Source: Pseudomonadota bacterium
Lineage (GTDB): Bacteria; Desulfobacterota; Desulfovibrionia; Desulfovibrionales; Desulfovibrionaceae
Assembly (NCBI GenBank): GCA_023419375.1
Contig: JAEZYD010000056.1
Span: 62,001 to 126,000 of the forward strand
Direction: 5' to 3'
Length of the DNA: 64,000 nucleotides
Positions 51,859-60,684 of this stretch are shown here, in pieces. Below the pieces are notes generated by a model. It was not told where the DNA came from, searched no databases, and was given only the letters and a program-made list of their open reading frames with translations. The position numbers and the translations under genes are program-made. The first letter of the stretch is position 1, and every line of letters begins with the position of its first letter.

Positions 51859-52611
51859 CTACCCTAGTCTCTTGCGCAGGGCAACAACATACACGGGTAG
51901 ATACGTCAGCCGGACGCCTTGCCCTGTACTGTAGCGGGCAATGTAACCGTCAACAAATTCAAGATATCTGCGTTTGTTCCAGCCCACAGACCTGATGCCC
52001 GTCACGCCGGTATTCCTCAGGTGCAGCAGCACGTCATGGGGGCTGGCAAAATGCAGGGTGATTTCGCCCTGCTCCATTGCAACCAGCTCAAATTCCTGGT
52101 CAAGATAGTTTTGCAGGTCGGCAGCATCGGCATAGTCCAGCCCAACCCCCGTAAGCTCCGCAACTTCGTGCAGGTTGCCGGGCAAAAAACTGCTGAAGGC
52201 CAGCAGGCCGCCCTTGGGCAGATACCGGGCGCAACGGTGGAAAAAACCTTTGATATCCGCAAACCACTGCACGGTTGAGGCACTGCAAATGGCGTCATAC
52301 GGGCCGCAGAAGTCCAGCGTTTCCGCGTTGCCCTCGCGCACTGAAAGCACGTCAGGCTCTTGCTGCGCCAGGGCCTGCACTTGGGGGCTGGTATAAAGAT
52401 CGTTGACGGTGAGGCTTTTGGGCTGCGCGCTCAAGATATGCTGCGTCAGCAGGCCCGTACCCGCGCCTATTTCCAGTATGGCGGCAGCCGGGGCTATGTG
52501 CGGCGCTGCAAGCGCCCAGAGGCGCGAGGCAATCTGCCGCTGCGCCTGCGCCTCGGCATCATAACTTGCGGAAGCAGCGCTGAAGCGCCGCCTGACTGAT
52601 GAAGCACTCAT
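51859..52611 (-). CDS. bioC: Malonyl-ACP O-methyltransferase BioC
   Basis: 250 residues, class I SAM methyltransferase. The N-terminus VRRRFSAASASYDAEAQAQ is the typical BioC opening, then ILEIGAGTGLLTQ. It methylates the free carboxyl of malonyl-ACP so that fatty acid synthesis can build pimeloyl-ACP methyl ester. Its start overlaps the bioG stop (ATGA), so the three biotin genes are translated together. A T-rich stretch follows but no clear hairpin. Confidence 0.88.
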   Translation of the reverse strand: MSASSVRRRFSAASASYDAEAQAQRQIASRLWALAAPHIAPAAAILEIGAGTGLLTQHILSAQPKSLTVNDLYTSPQVQALAQQEPDVLSVREGNAETLDFCGPYDAICSASTVQWFADIKGFFHRCARYLPKGGLLAFSSFLPGNLHEVAELTGVGLDYADAADLQNYLDQEFELVAMEQGEITLHFASPHDVLLHLRNTGVTGIRSVGWNKRRYLEFVDGYIARYSTGQGVRLTYLPVYVVALRKRLG

Positions 52612-53264
52612 GGCAGTTCTACAGGCACAAAAGGAATATCCGGCATATAGTGCGGCTCGTCCATCTCCAGCACCGGGATTGCAGACCAGGCTTTACGCAT
52701 GTTTGCAATGGGGAATATCCTGTCTTTTTTGCTCAAGACGGCCATGTTCCAGTCAGTAAACTGCGCCCTGTCCGTGCGGGCGGCGCATTCCCTGATATGC
52801 CTCAGTTCCGTCAACAGTGAATCCACCGTGCGTACAGGCCTGCGCGCTTCAAAAACGGCCCGGTGCGCGCCGCACATGCGCCTGTTGAACCGATCCACGC
52901 TTTCGGCGGAAAGGTTCTCAAGCGTGGCATCATAGACCGCCACCGGTATGCCAAGAATATCATCAACAGGCGTGAACGTTCCGTTAATGGCAATGGCTCG
53001 GCTCACAGCGCACTGCAAACCCGGCAAAACCACAGAGGCCGCGTACACGCCAAGCGACCATGCCCGCACCCGCACCTCGCGGTAAGAGCGCAGAGCATCC
53101 GCATCCAGCGTCATGTCAGCATAGTCATAACACACGGCAAAGTCGCAGTGCGCCGTATGCGGCGAATCCGCAGCCCAGACAAAGGGGCGGCTGTCCATGC
53201 CCCACCCGGCAAAAAATAGCTCCAGAGTCGGGCACTGGGCGCGCCGCAAAAAATCAATATTCAT
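52608..53264 (-). CDS. bioG: Pimeloyl-ACP methyl ester esterase BioG
   Basis: 218 residues. BioG-type alpha/beta hydrolase opening FFAGWGMD, nucleophile Ser in RAWSLGVYAAS, and a late His in DEPHYMPD. It releases methanol from pimeloyl-ACP methyl ester, replacing BioH. The start at 53264 lies inside the end of bioF (11-base overlap). The upstream extension in the same frame is bioF antisense-like sequence and is not used. Confidence 0.86.
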   Translation of the reverse strand: MNIDFLRRAQCPTLELFFAGWGMDSRPFVWAADSPHTAHCDFAVCYDYADMTLDADALRSYREVRVRAWSLGVYAASVVLPGLQCAVSRAIAINGTFTPVDDILGIPVAVYDATLENLSAESVDRFNRRMCGAHRAVFEARRPVRTVDSLLTELRHIRECAARTDRAQFTDWNMAVLSKKDRIFPIANMRKAWSAIPVLEMDEPHYMPDIPFVPVELP

Positions 53265-54423
53265 GGAGCAACCTGCCCAGCAGGGCGATGAGGGCTTCGA
53301 CCTCCTCGCGTGCGGTTCCGGCTGTGAGCGAGATGCGCAGGCGCGAGCTGCCCGCGGGCACCGTGGGCGGGCGTATGCCCATAATGTAAAACCCCTCGCG
53401 CTGTAAATGCCCGGCAATGGCAAGGGTGCGCTGATTTTCGCCCGTAATGACGGGCACGATCTGCGATGTGCTGCACACCGACTGGCCAAGACCATCCGTA
53501 AAAGCATGCATCATGCCCGCCAGCCCGGCAAGATGCCCCCTGCGGGCCGCCACCTCTGCACTGGCAAACTTTGCAAGCACAAAGCGGCTCCAGGCGATGT
53601 TGACCGGGGGCAGGGCCGTGGTAAAAATAAATGGGCGCACGGTATTCACAAGGTATTCCCGCAGGGCTGACGAGCAGATCACGTACGCGCCCAGCGAGGC
53701 CCAGGCCTTGCCCATGGTGCCCACCAGAAAATCAATGTCCGCCGCGCAGCCCTGCTCCTCGCAGCAGCCTAGCCCCTTTGCACCGCGCACCCCCACGGCG
53801 TGAGCCTCATCCACATAGAGCTGCACAGTGGGATTGGCCTTTTTCAGCGCCACCAGCCGGGACAGATCGCAGGCGTCGCCGTCCATGCTGAAAATGGATT
53901 CGGTGACGATGATGATGTTTTCGTAGTCCGCAACGTGTTTTTGCACCAGCATTTCGAGCTGGGCGTAGTCATTGTGCCTGAAACGAATACACTTGCCCTC
54001 GCTCATGCGGATGCCGTCAATAAGGCTGGCATGCACCAGCTTGTCGGCCAGAATAAGCGTGCGGCTCGTGCATACGGCTGGCAGAATGCCCTGATTGGCG
54101 TGGTAGCCGCTGCCGAACACAAGTGCGGCCTCCGCGCCATAGGCTGCTGCCAGTTCCCGCTCAAAGGCCTCCTGCTGGTCGCAGGTGCCCGTGAGCAGGC
54201 GCGAGGAACACGCGCTCATGCGCAGGGCGGAAACATCCTGCTGCGACCAGAATTCCTGCCGCAGAGCGGCATCGTCGCCAAGCGAAAGATAATCGTTGGA
54301 GCTGAGGTTGATAAAGGGCGCTCCGGCCTGTTCCCTCTCGCGCTGCACTGCATCAATATTGCGCAGGGCGCGCAGGCTGCCGTTCTGCTTTTTTTCATCA
54401 AGCCACTGTGTGTATTGCATCAT
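53254..54423 (-). CDS. bioF: 8-amino-7-oxononanoate synthase BioF
   Basis: 389-residue PLP enzyme of the alpha-oxoamine synthase family, normal length. It joins pimeloyl-ACP and alanine. Motifs are NLSSNDYLSLG, SGYHANQG, VDEAHAVGVRG, and the PLP lysine in GTMGKAWASLG. It heads bioF-bioG-bioC. Two ATG codons lie in tandem at the start. bioA, bioB and bioD are not in this window. Confidence 0.92.
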   Translation of the reverse strand: MMQYTQWLDEKKQNGSLRALRNIDAVQREREQAGAPFINLSSNDYLSLGDDAALRQEFWSQQDVSALRMSACSSRLLTGTCDQQEAFERELAAAYGAEAALVFGSGYHANQGILPAVCTSRTLILADKLVHASLIDGIRMSEGKCIRFRHNDYAQLEMLVQKHVADYENIIIVTESIFSMDGDACDLSRLVALKKANPTVQLYVDEAHAVGVRGAKGLGCCEEQGCAADIDFLVGTMGKAWASLGAYVICSSALREYLVNTVRPFIFTTALPPVNIAWSRFVLAKFASAEVAARRGHLAGLAGMMHAFTDGLGQSVCSTSQIVPVITGENQRTLAIAGHLQREGFYIMGIRPPTVPAGSSRLRISLTAGTAREEVEALIALLGRLLHEY

Positions 54424-54798
54424 TTACTGTCCGTTAGGCATATCCCGGCTGGCAGCAAGGGGCCAGACGCGTATCAAGGCATGCAGAAATCATTGAAAGG
54501 AGCGGCGCAAGCGCCATCCAGTGCAACGTCGCTATAAACAAGGCAGCTGCTGCCCGAACTGAATATCGTTATCCCCAAAGGGCGGCAAGTCAATCGCACT
54601 GCCCCAGGGCGCGCTGTTTGACGCCATTGGTCTGGCACCTGTCGCCCTGCCGACTGCCACTTTGACCGCAGCTGAACTGTTTTTCTGTGAAATCAGGCAA
54701 AATTGCAAATGGCTGCCCGGGCCAAAACCGCAAGCAGCCATTATTGTTCACAAAGCCTGATGGCCTGCCCGTGGCAGGCATACAAAAATTCAGTCAGA
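54424..54798. other. Intergenic region upstream of bioF
   Basis: 375 bases between two minus-strand units. It holds the bioF promoter and the 3' end of the polyferredoxin transcript. A short perfect hairpin, GCCTGCC-CGT-GGCAGGC (54763-54779), could be that transcript's end, although no T run follows. I see no BirA- or BioR-like palindrome and no ORF. Confidence 0.4.
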
Positions 54799-56292
54799 TC
54801 AGATGCGTCTCTGCTCCGCAACACCCTCCACATGGATGGCGGCAAAAGGCCGCGCCGGGCAAACATATTCGCATGCGCCGCAGCCAGTGCAGCGCTCCGC
54901 GTCCACAACCGGCTTTTTGGGGGCATCATCCGGCCCCACCAGATTGATGACCCGCGGCGGGCATATCTTGGCGCAGGCAGTGCAGGCGACCTTGTCCGTC
55001 ACGGTTATGCAGCTCTCAAGGGCAATAACGGCCCGCCCGATCTGCATGGAGCTTTTTACTGCCGGGGTAATGGGACGTATGGCCCCTGCGGGGCAGACTT
55101 CCGAGCAGGTCACGCAGTTGACGCGGCAGTAGCCCCGCTCAAAAGAAAGCGTGGGTTGCAGCATGCCGCTGCCAAAATCCGATGCCCGCAACACCTGATT
55201 GGGACAGGCAGAAACGCAGAGCTGACACCCTGTGCAGCGCGCGCCAAGCACCTGCGCGGACTGCGCGCCCGGCGGCACAATGGCAGTTTGACGCTCAGGG
55301 CTTTGCCTGCGGGTAAGCGCCGGAATGGCCGAAGCGCTCCGGCCAAAGGCAAGCCCTGGTACGGCAATGCCAATCAGTGCCGCAAGTACGCTGCGCCGTG
55401 CGCCATTATGCTTGCCCTTTGCCGCTGTTTCCGCAGGGACGGGGGTAGCCTGTACTTTTGTGTGCCCTTCCGCATGCCCTGCCGACAGCCTTGGCGCATA
55501 GCTGACAGCCCCGTGACGGCACACTCCCACGCAATTGAAACAGGCCACGCAACGGCTTGCATCAACGCTTCCGGCATCTGCATCAATACAGGATGCCTTG
55601 CAGGCCTTTTCGCACAGACCGCATTTTTTACACGCGCCCTCGTTTATGCGGGGCTGGAACAGCGAAAACCGGCTCAAAAATCCCAAAACAGTTCCCACAG
55701 GGCAGACCGCATTGCACCACAGCCGTCCGGAGCGCCATGACAAGACCCCAACCACCGCAAGGGTGGCAGCGGCGGCAGCCAGCGCTGCCAAACCTTTTTG
55801 CCACACCAGCGTGGGAGCCACATCATAGTTCCCTGCCCGTTCCGAGGCCCAGGCAAGCGCGTTGCTGCCCGTTGCCCACAAGGGGGCCAGCAGATCAGCC
55901 GCCATGCGACCAAAGGCGCTGTAAGGTTCAAGCAGGGAAAAAACCAGCGGCACGCCCGCCAGCAGGGAAAACACAAAAATGGCAAGAAACGCCAGCCGCA
56001 GCGTGGTACGCGCGGAGGAATAGCGGAAGCGGTACTTGCCCGCCCTTGCGCCGATAATGTCCTGCACCACGCCAAGCGGGCACAAGGCGGAACAATAGAC
56101 TCTGCCGAAAACCAGCGTCAGCAGGGCTATGCCCGCTACAACGCCAAGGCTGCCAGCCAGTACGGCAGGCACAAGCTGCGCCTTTGCCATAAAGGCAAGC
56201 GATGGCGCAAACAGCCCGCTCACATCCACAAACAGCAGGCAGATTGCAGCAAAACAGAGCGCGGCCAGCACGATGCGAACGATCCGTAACAT
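54799..56292 (-). CDS. NapH-like membrane polyferredoxin
   Basis: 497 residues. The N-terminal half has about five TM helices with NapH/MauN features: VYCSALCPLGVVQD and LWCNAVCPVGTVLG (CxxxCP motifs facing the cytoplasm). Then come several ferredoxin motifs, including CKKCGLCEKACKASC, CVACFNCVGVC, CTGCQLCVSACP, CVTCSEVCP, CTACAKICP and CTGCGACEYVCP. It should pass electrons between quinol and iron-sulfur acceptors across the membrane. It starts 3 bases after the Tat-signal aldo-keto reductase, which is probably its redox partner. Confidence 0.85.
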   Translation of the reverse strand: MLRIVRIVLAALCFAAICLLFVDVSGLFAPSLAFMAKAQLVPAVLAGSLGVVAGIALLTLVFGRVYCSALCPLGVVQDIIGARAGKYRFRYSSARTTLRLAFLAIFVFSLLAGVPLVFSLLEPYSAFGRMAADLLAPLWATGSNALAWASERAGNYDVAPTLVWQKGLAALAAAAATLAVVGVLSWRSGRLWCNAVCPVGTVLGFLSRFSLFQPRINEGACKKCGLCEKACKASCIDADAGSVDASRCVACFNCVGVCRHGAVSYAPRLSAGHAEGHTKVQATPVPAETAAKGKHNGARRSVLAALIGIAVPGLAFGRSASAIPALTRRQSPERQTAIVPPGAQSAQVLGARCTGCQLCVSACPNQVLRASDFGSGMLQPTLSFERGYCRVNCVTCSEVCPAGAIRPITPAVKSSMQIGRAVIALESCITVTDKVACTACAKICPPRVINLVGPDDAPKKPVVDAERCTGCGACEYVCPARPFAAIHVEGVAEQRRI

Positions 56293-56295
56293 GGG

Positions 56296-57705
56296 CTATC
56301 CCTGCCTTGTTCTCAGATTTTCAACAAACTTGCCCAGGCGAGCCATTTCATCCGGGATGGCGATCATCTGGGGGCAATGCGTGAGGCATTTGCCGCAGCC
56401 TGTGCAGCGTGCCGCCTGCCGCAATTCGGGAACAGATCGTTCATACTCCACAAGGTAGGCGCGCCGGGCCTTTTCATAATCAGGATCGCGCGTCCCCTTG
56501 GGGATCAGTTCATCGTCAAGGCAGCGGTTGAAATGGGCAAATACGGACGGAATATCAACGCCATAGGGGCACGGCATGCAATAGCCGCACGTGGTGCAAC
56601 GGATGTTTGACTGGGTCAGAAAAACATTCAGCGCCGCTTTGAGAACTTCCATTTCGCGCCCGGAAAGCGGCTCGTAAGGGGCCAGCGCCCGCAGGTTGTC
56701 CTGAAGGTGCTCCATATAGGTCATGCCGCTCAGCATGGTGATCACGTTGGGCAAGCCCGCCACATACCTGAAGGCCCACGATGCGCCCGAGGCCTCGGGT
56801 CTTTCAGCCTGAAGGATGGCAAGCGCCTTTTTGTTCAGCCGGGCAAGCCGACCACCCAGCAGCGGCTCCATGACAATCAGCGGCAGGCCGCTTTGCTGCA
56901 TTTTTTCAAACATCCACTGCGTGGGCGCTGGGTCTTTGGGAATGAATTTTGCCTGATTGGGCGCTATTTTGTATTCGTGCAGCATGTCGTGATAATTGAG
57001 CTGCACCATGGCAAAATCCCACGTGACATCGCGCGAGAGCAGATATTCGAGCGTTGGCGCATTGCCGTGGAACGACCAGCCAAGGTTGCGGATGCGGCCC
57101 TTCTTTTTTTCTTCAAGCAGATATTCGAGCACGCCGTTCTTTTCGTAAACGGTCTGATACGCCTCAACTGACTGTATTGCGTGCAGCAGATAGTAATCGA
57201 AGTATTCTACCTTGCATTTTTCAAGCTGCTTTTCAAAAATTTCCCTGGCCTGTTCCCTTGTGGGCATAAGGAAGGTGGGCATTTTGTCGGCCAGATAAAA
57301 GCTCTCGCGGGGGTAACGCTGCAAGGCCTTGCCGATGACGCTTTCTGAAACGCCGCGATGGTAGGGCCAGGCGGTATCAAAATAGTTCACCCCATGGGCA
57401 ATGGCGTAGTCCACCAGGGCAAAGGCCCCCTGCTCGTTCACATCCGGCCCGGTGGGGCTATCTGCCCCCGGCAGCATGGGAAAACGCATGCAGCCAAAAC
57501 CCAACAGTGATACCTTGTCGCCATTTTTGGGATTAACGCGGCAGGTCATCTTTTCCGCAGGCGGAACAGGCTTTGGCTGCTCAAAGCTGGGCAAAAGGCG
57601 CAGCTTGTCCAGCCCGTAGAGCACCGCTCCCCCTGCAACGCCTGCCCCTGCCGCCTGCAAAAGACGGCGGCGCGATACCCCGGAAGACGTATCATTCTTG
57701 TCCAT
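56296..57705 (-). CDS. Tat-exported aldo/keto reductase with C-terminal ferredoxin domain
   Basis: 469 residues. A twin-arginine signal (SRRRLLQAAGAGVAGG) precedes an aldo-keto reductase barrel (LGFGCMRFP, YFDTAWPYHRG). The C-terminal domain has FeS motifs CTTCGYCMPCPYGVDIP and CTGCGKCLTHCPQM. Ferredoxin-fused AKRs of this type occur in anaerobes, with unknown substrates. A Tat signal on one is less usual and implies a folded, cofactor-loaded periplasmic enzyme or membrane-anchored protein. The next gene is a membrane polyferredoxin, so the two may form a periplasmic carbonyl reductase fed from the membrane. Confidence 0.82.
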   Translation of the reverse strand: MDKNDTSSGVSRRRLLQAAGAGVAGGAVLYGLDKLRLLPSFEQPKPVPPAEKMTCRVNPKNGDKVSLLGFGCMRFPMLPGADSPTGPDVNEQGAFALVDYAIAHGVNYFDTAWPYHRGVSESVIGKALQRYPRESFYLADKMPTFLMPTREQAREIFEKQLEKCKVEYFDYYLLHAIQSVEAYQTVYEKNGVLEYLLEEKKKGRIRNLGWSFHGNAPTLEYLLSRDVTWDFAMVQLNYHDMLHEYKIAPNQAKFIPKDPAPTQWMFEKMQQSGLPLIVMEPLLGGRLARLNKKALAILQAERPEASGASWAFRYVAGLPNVITMLSGMTYMEHLQDNLRALAPYEPLSGREMEVLKAALNVFLTQSNIRCTTCGYCMPCPYGVDIPSVFAHFNRCLDDELIPKGTRDPDYEKARRAYLVEYERSVPELRQAARCTGCGKCLTHCPQMIAIPDEMARLGKFVENLRTRQG

Positions 57706-57935
57706 AACAGCTCCGCAGTGGAAGTGTGTTCAGGATATCAGCAGGCTGGCTGCCCGCTCTGTGCAATCGCATGACTACCGTGCAGACGGCCCGGCATTAT
57801 GCACACCAAGCCCTGCGCCTGTGCGGCATATTGCCGGAAACAAGGACGCATGGCCTGACAGTGCAGCGCACTCACGCTGACCGATTTTGTGGGGGGAATA
57901 TAAAGGCAAGTGCCCGTTGCCGGACAGTTCAGGTT

Positions 57936-58700
57936 TTAGGTTTTGCTGTTGCCCTCGCAGGCATTGATAATGCGGCAGGCGGCGCAGGCGGCGCCGAAGC
58001 CGTTGTCGATATTGGTCACTGTAACGCCGCTGGCGCAGGAGGTGAGCATGCCAAGCAAGGCGGATAGCCCGGCAAACGAGGCTCCGTAGCCTACCGAGGT
58101 GGGAACCGCCACCACGGGCTGCGGCACCAGACCGCCGACCACGCTCGCCAGTGCGCCCTCCATGCCCGCAATCACAATGACCGCGCGGGCGGCAAGCACC
58201 TCCGGCAAATTGTTGATCAGGCGATGGATGCCCGCCACGCCCACATCTGCAAGGATTTTTGCGCGCACTCCAAGCATGCGGCAGGTCTCCCGGGCTTCTT
58301 CCGCCACGGGGAGGTCAGAGGTGCCCGCGGTGACAATGGCAACTTCGCCCTGCTTCCAGGCAATGGGTTTGACGACCAGCGTAAGGGTGCGCCCAAGGGG
58401 ATTGTATTCAGCATTGGGGCATACGGACTGCACATGGGCCGCCATTTCTGCCGAAACCCTTGTGGCCAGCACATTGCTGCGGTCGCCCACGCGCAGGAAT
58501 ATCTCGCCCACCTGCTCGGGGGTTTTGCCCTCGCCGTAAATGACCTCAGGAAAGCCATTGCGCGCCGGGCGCTGCAAATCAAATTTGGTGTGCCCAAGAT
58601 CAAGCACCGAACTCTCGCGCAGCAGATTCATGCCATCGGCGACAGAGAGGCTTCCGTCCCTGATTTCAGTGAGCAGTTTTTCCAGCGAACCACCTGACAT
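57936..58700 (-). CDS. larB: Nickel-pincer cofactor carboxylase LarB
   Basis: 254 residues. The C-terminal PurE-like domain has VAIVTAGTSDLPVAEEA, DVGVAGIHRLI and VIAGMEGALASVVGGL, the LarB signature. LarB carboxylates and hydrolyses nicotinic acid adenine dinucleotide as the first step to the pincer cofactor of lactate racemase and related enzymes. The start at 58700 has GGAG upstream. It lies 93 bases after larC. larE and larA are not in the window. Confidence 0.88.
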   Translation of the reverse strand: MSGGSLEKLLTEIRDGSLSVADGMNLLRESSVLDLGHTKFDLQRPARNGFPEVIYGEGKTPEQVGEIFLRVGDRSNVLATRVSAEMAAHVQSVCPNAEYNPLGRTLTLVVKPIAWKQGEVAIVTAGTSDLPVAEEARETCRMLGVRAKILADVGVAGIHRLINNLPEVLAARAVIVIAGMEGALASVVGGLVPQPVVAVPTSVGYGASFAGLSALLGMLTSCASGVTVTNIDNGFGAACAACRIINACEGNSKT

Positions 58701-58793
58701 ACTTCTACTCCGACATGGTCGGGCTTCATTGCCCGCGATCTTTATTTGCCCCGTACAATCCATAGCGTCAAGATTGCACCAGAGCAGGCAGAA

Positions 58794-59645
58794 TCATCTG
58801 GCTGCGCCAGCGCCCGCGGCTTCGTCCACTTCCGCCAGGTGCACCCGCAGCATATTGGGGCGCTCGGTCTGGCGATGCCCAATACCGTATCCCGTGCTCA
58901 GCGTGGTCATGGCCGGGGCTGCCTTGAAGGCATGGGCCAGAGCGGCAATGATGGCCGCCCCGGTTGGAGTTGTGGCCTCATGCTCCACCCCGCCGCGCGT
59001 GGTGGGGATGCCATGAAGTATCTCGACCGTCGCCGGGGCAGGAACAGGCATCAGGCCGTGCGCGCAACGCACAAATCCGCCGCCAAGCTCCAGGGGCGAA
59101 GACCACACGGCATCAACATCAAGAGCATGAAAACAGATGGCCGCGCCCACGATATCTACAATGGAATCCGTTGCGCCAACTTCGTGAAAATGCACGTCTT
59201 CCAGAGCCTTGCCATGCACCTTGGCTTCTGCCTCGGCAATGCGGCGGAATATGTTCAGGCTCGTCTGCTTGACCGGGTCTGCCAGCGCGCTCTGCATGAT
59301 GATTGCCGCGATGTCGGCCAGATTTCTGTGCGGCAGGTGACTGCCCTGCGCGGCGCTGTGGTCATGCATGTGGGCAGGCGCACCGGCATGCATGTGCCCG
59401 TGCTCATGACCGTGCCCGTGGGTGTGTTCATGCCCCTGCTGTTGACCGTTCAAGTACACATGAACCTGCATCCCCTGAATGCCGTTACATTTTTCTGGCT
59501 GACACTGGAGCGCAAACTCATCATCAATGGCGAGCTTGGCCAGTTCGGCCTTCAGGTAATCGGGGCTGACCCCAAGATCAATCAGGGCGGCCAGATTCAT
59601 ATCGCCGCTGATTCCGGCAAAACAATCGTAATACAGTATCTTCAT
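58794..59645 (-). CDS. larC: LarC, N-terminal (LarC1) part only
   Basis: 283 residues. It begins MKILYYDCFAGISGDM, as LarC proteins do, and has a His-rich nickel loop (HEHTHGHGHEHGHMH, about 72-90) plus VHFHEVGATDSIVDIVG. It stops soon after RPNMLRVHLAEVD, where full-length LarC (about 400 residues) would continue into its C-terminal nickel-insertion domain. In some bacteria LarC1 and LarC2 are joined by programmed frameshift. Here only 93 bases remain before larB, too short for LarC2 in any frame. It may be a truncated gene, or LarC2 may be encoded elsewhere. Confidence 0.85.
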   Translation of the reverse strand: MKILYYDCFAGISGDMNLAALIDLGVSPDYLKAELAKLAIDDEFALQCQPEKCNGIQGMQVHVYLNGQQQGHEHTHGHGHEHGHMHAGAPAHMHDHSAAQGSHLPHRNLADIAAIIMQSALADPVKQTSLNIFRRIAEAEAKVHGKALEDVHFHEVGATDSIVDIVGAAICFHALDVDAVWSSPLELGGGFVRCAHGLMPVPAPATVEILHGIPTTRGGVEHEATTPTGAAIIAALAHAFKAAPAMTTLSTGYGIGHRQTERPNMLRVHLAEVDEAAGAGAAR

Positions 59646-59807
59646 AAAGCCCCGGCAAGAGGTGTGCATCTGAAAAAAACAGGGGCAGGCTGCCGCCGCC
59701 CGTGCGCAATATAGGTATTTTGCCCGCAACTGGGAATAGACAATACAGCTTGATTCTTGCCTATTTCTGCATGAAAGCGGTGTTGTGGCACACCGCGGGG
59801 GCCGCCT

Positions 59808-60344
59808 CTACACGTTCTTGCCCAGCTCAAAGGCCTGCGCCATGCTGGGAGAGCCTTTTATATCGCCCCTATTCCACGCGCCAACGCCGTATACAACGCC
59901 CTTTTCGACTGATCCTTCAAGGCAATAGGCAAAGCCTCTGAAGCACTCGATGGTTCGCTCCATGTGGGACAAATCAGTATCCGCAGCGGCGATTATGTAA
60001 TACATACTTTTGTTCTTGATTTCAGTGTAGCGAGCAACGGTTCTGTCCATGAGGGCTTTTATTTGCGCGCTCACAGAATAGAAATACACGGGCGAGGCCA
60101 GCACAAGAACATCAGCCTTGATCATTTTTTCCAGCATGGTTTCCATGCCGTCCTTTTGCACGCAGGCTCCCTCATGGCTCTGGCAGTACCCACAGCCAAG
60201 ACACGGAGCAATTTTATGTTCCTGCACAAAAATCTTTTCCACCTTATGACCTGCCTCCTGTGCTCCATCCATGAACTGCTCGCAAAGCAGATCAGAATTG
60301 CCGCCCTTGCGCGGGCTGCCGCAAAAAATCAGGATGTTTTTCAT
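59808..60344 (-). CDS. Flavodoxin-family NAD(P)H-dependent oxidoreductase
   Basis: 178 residues. FMN-binding flavodoxin fold with CGSPRKGGNSDLL and SPVYFYSVSAQIKALMDR, plus a cysteine-rich segment CLGCGYCQ...C typical of iron-sulfur flavoproteins or IsfA-like FMN reductases. GGAGC precedes the ATG at 60344. It is divergent from an araC-type gene 340 bases away, the usual layout for a regulator and its target. The substrate is unknown; quinone or disulfide reduction is common in the family. Confidence 0.83.
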   Translation of the reverse strand: MKNILIFCGSPRKGGNSDLLCEQFMDGAQEAGHKVEKIFVQEHKIAPCLGCGYCQSHEGACVQKDGMETMLEKMIKADVLVLASPVYFYSVSAQIKALMDRTVARYTEIKNKSMYYIIAAADTDLSHMERTIECFRGFAYCLEGSVEKGVVYGVGAWNRGDIKGSPSMAQAFELGKNV

Positions 60345-60684
60345 CACTCGCTCCATATGCTGATGTGTGTGCATTTCATCCCTTGCCAATTGCAGACAAG
60401 ACGCTGATTTTCAGCCATTCAAGCGCATTTTGGCAAACTTCAACCTGAATATTTAAACTATCACTTTAACTTTTATGGCAGGGATTTTACAGGGCAAAAC
60501 GCCTTTGCGTCATGCGTGCAAACTTGCTCATATTGCTCTAACCGCCGCCTTATTCTTTTAAGAGCCCTAGCTAAAAGCGCATAGTCCGATTCTCTTAAAT
60601 TATTGCCCGATTGTCCGATGATTCAAACAATTGTGTTGTTTTTGTCCGTCCTCTTCTGGTAAAAGCGAGGAAGGGAGAACGACC
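60345..60684. other. Divergent control region, flavodoxin-like gene and araC-type gene
   Basis: 340 bases, AT-rich near 60440-60480 and 60540-60660. It presumably holds both promoters and AraC sites. CAATTGTGTTG and similar short repeats occur near 60625-60645 but no operator stands out. No ORF is supported. Confidence 0.4.

Noticed and set aside
58700..58800. Programmed frameshift joining LarC1 to LarC2
   Set aside because: Only 93 bases separate larC from larB and no frame there encodes the LarC2 domain.
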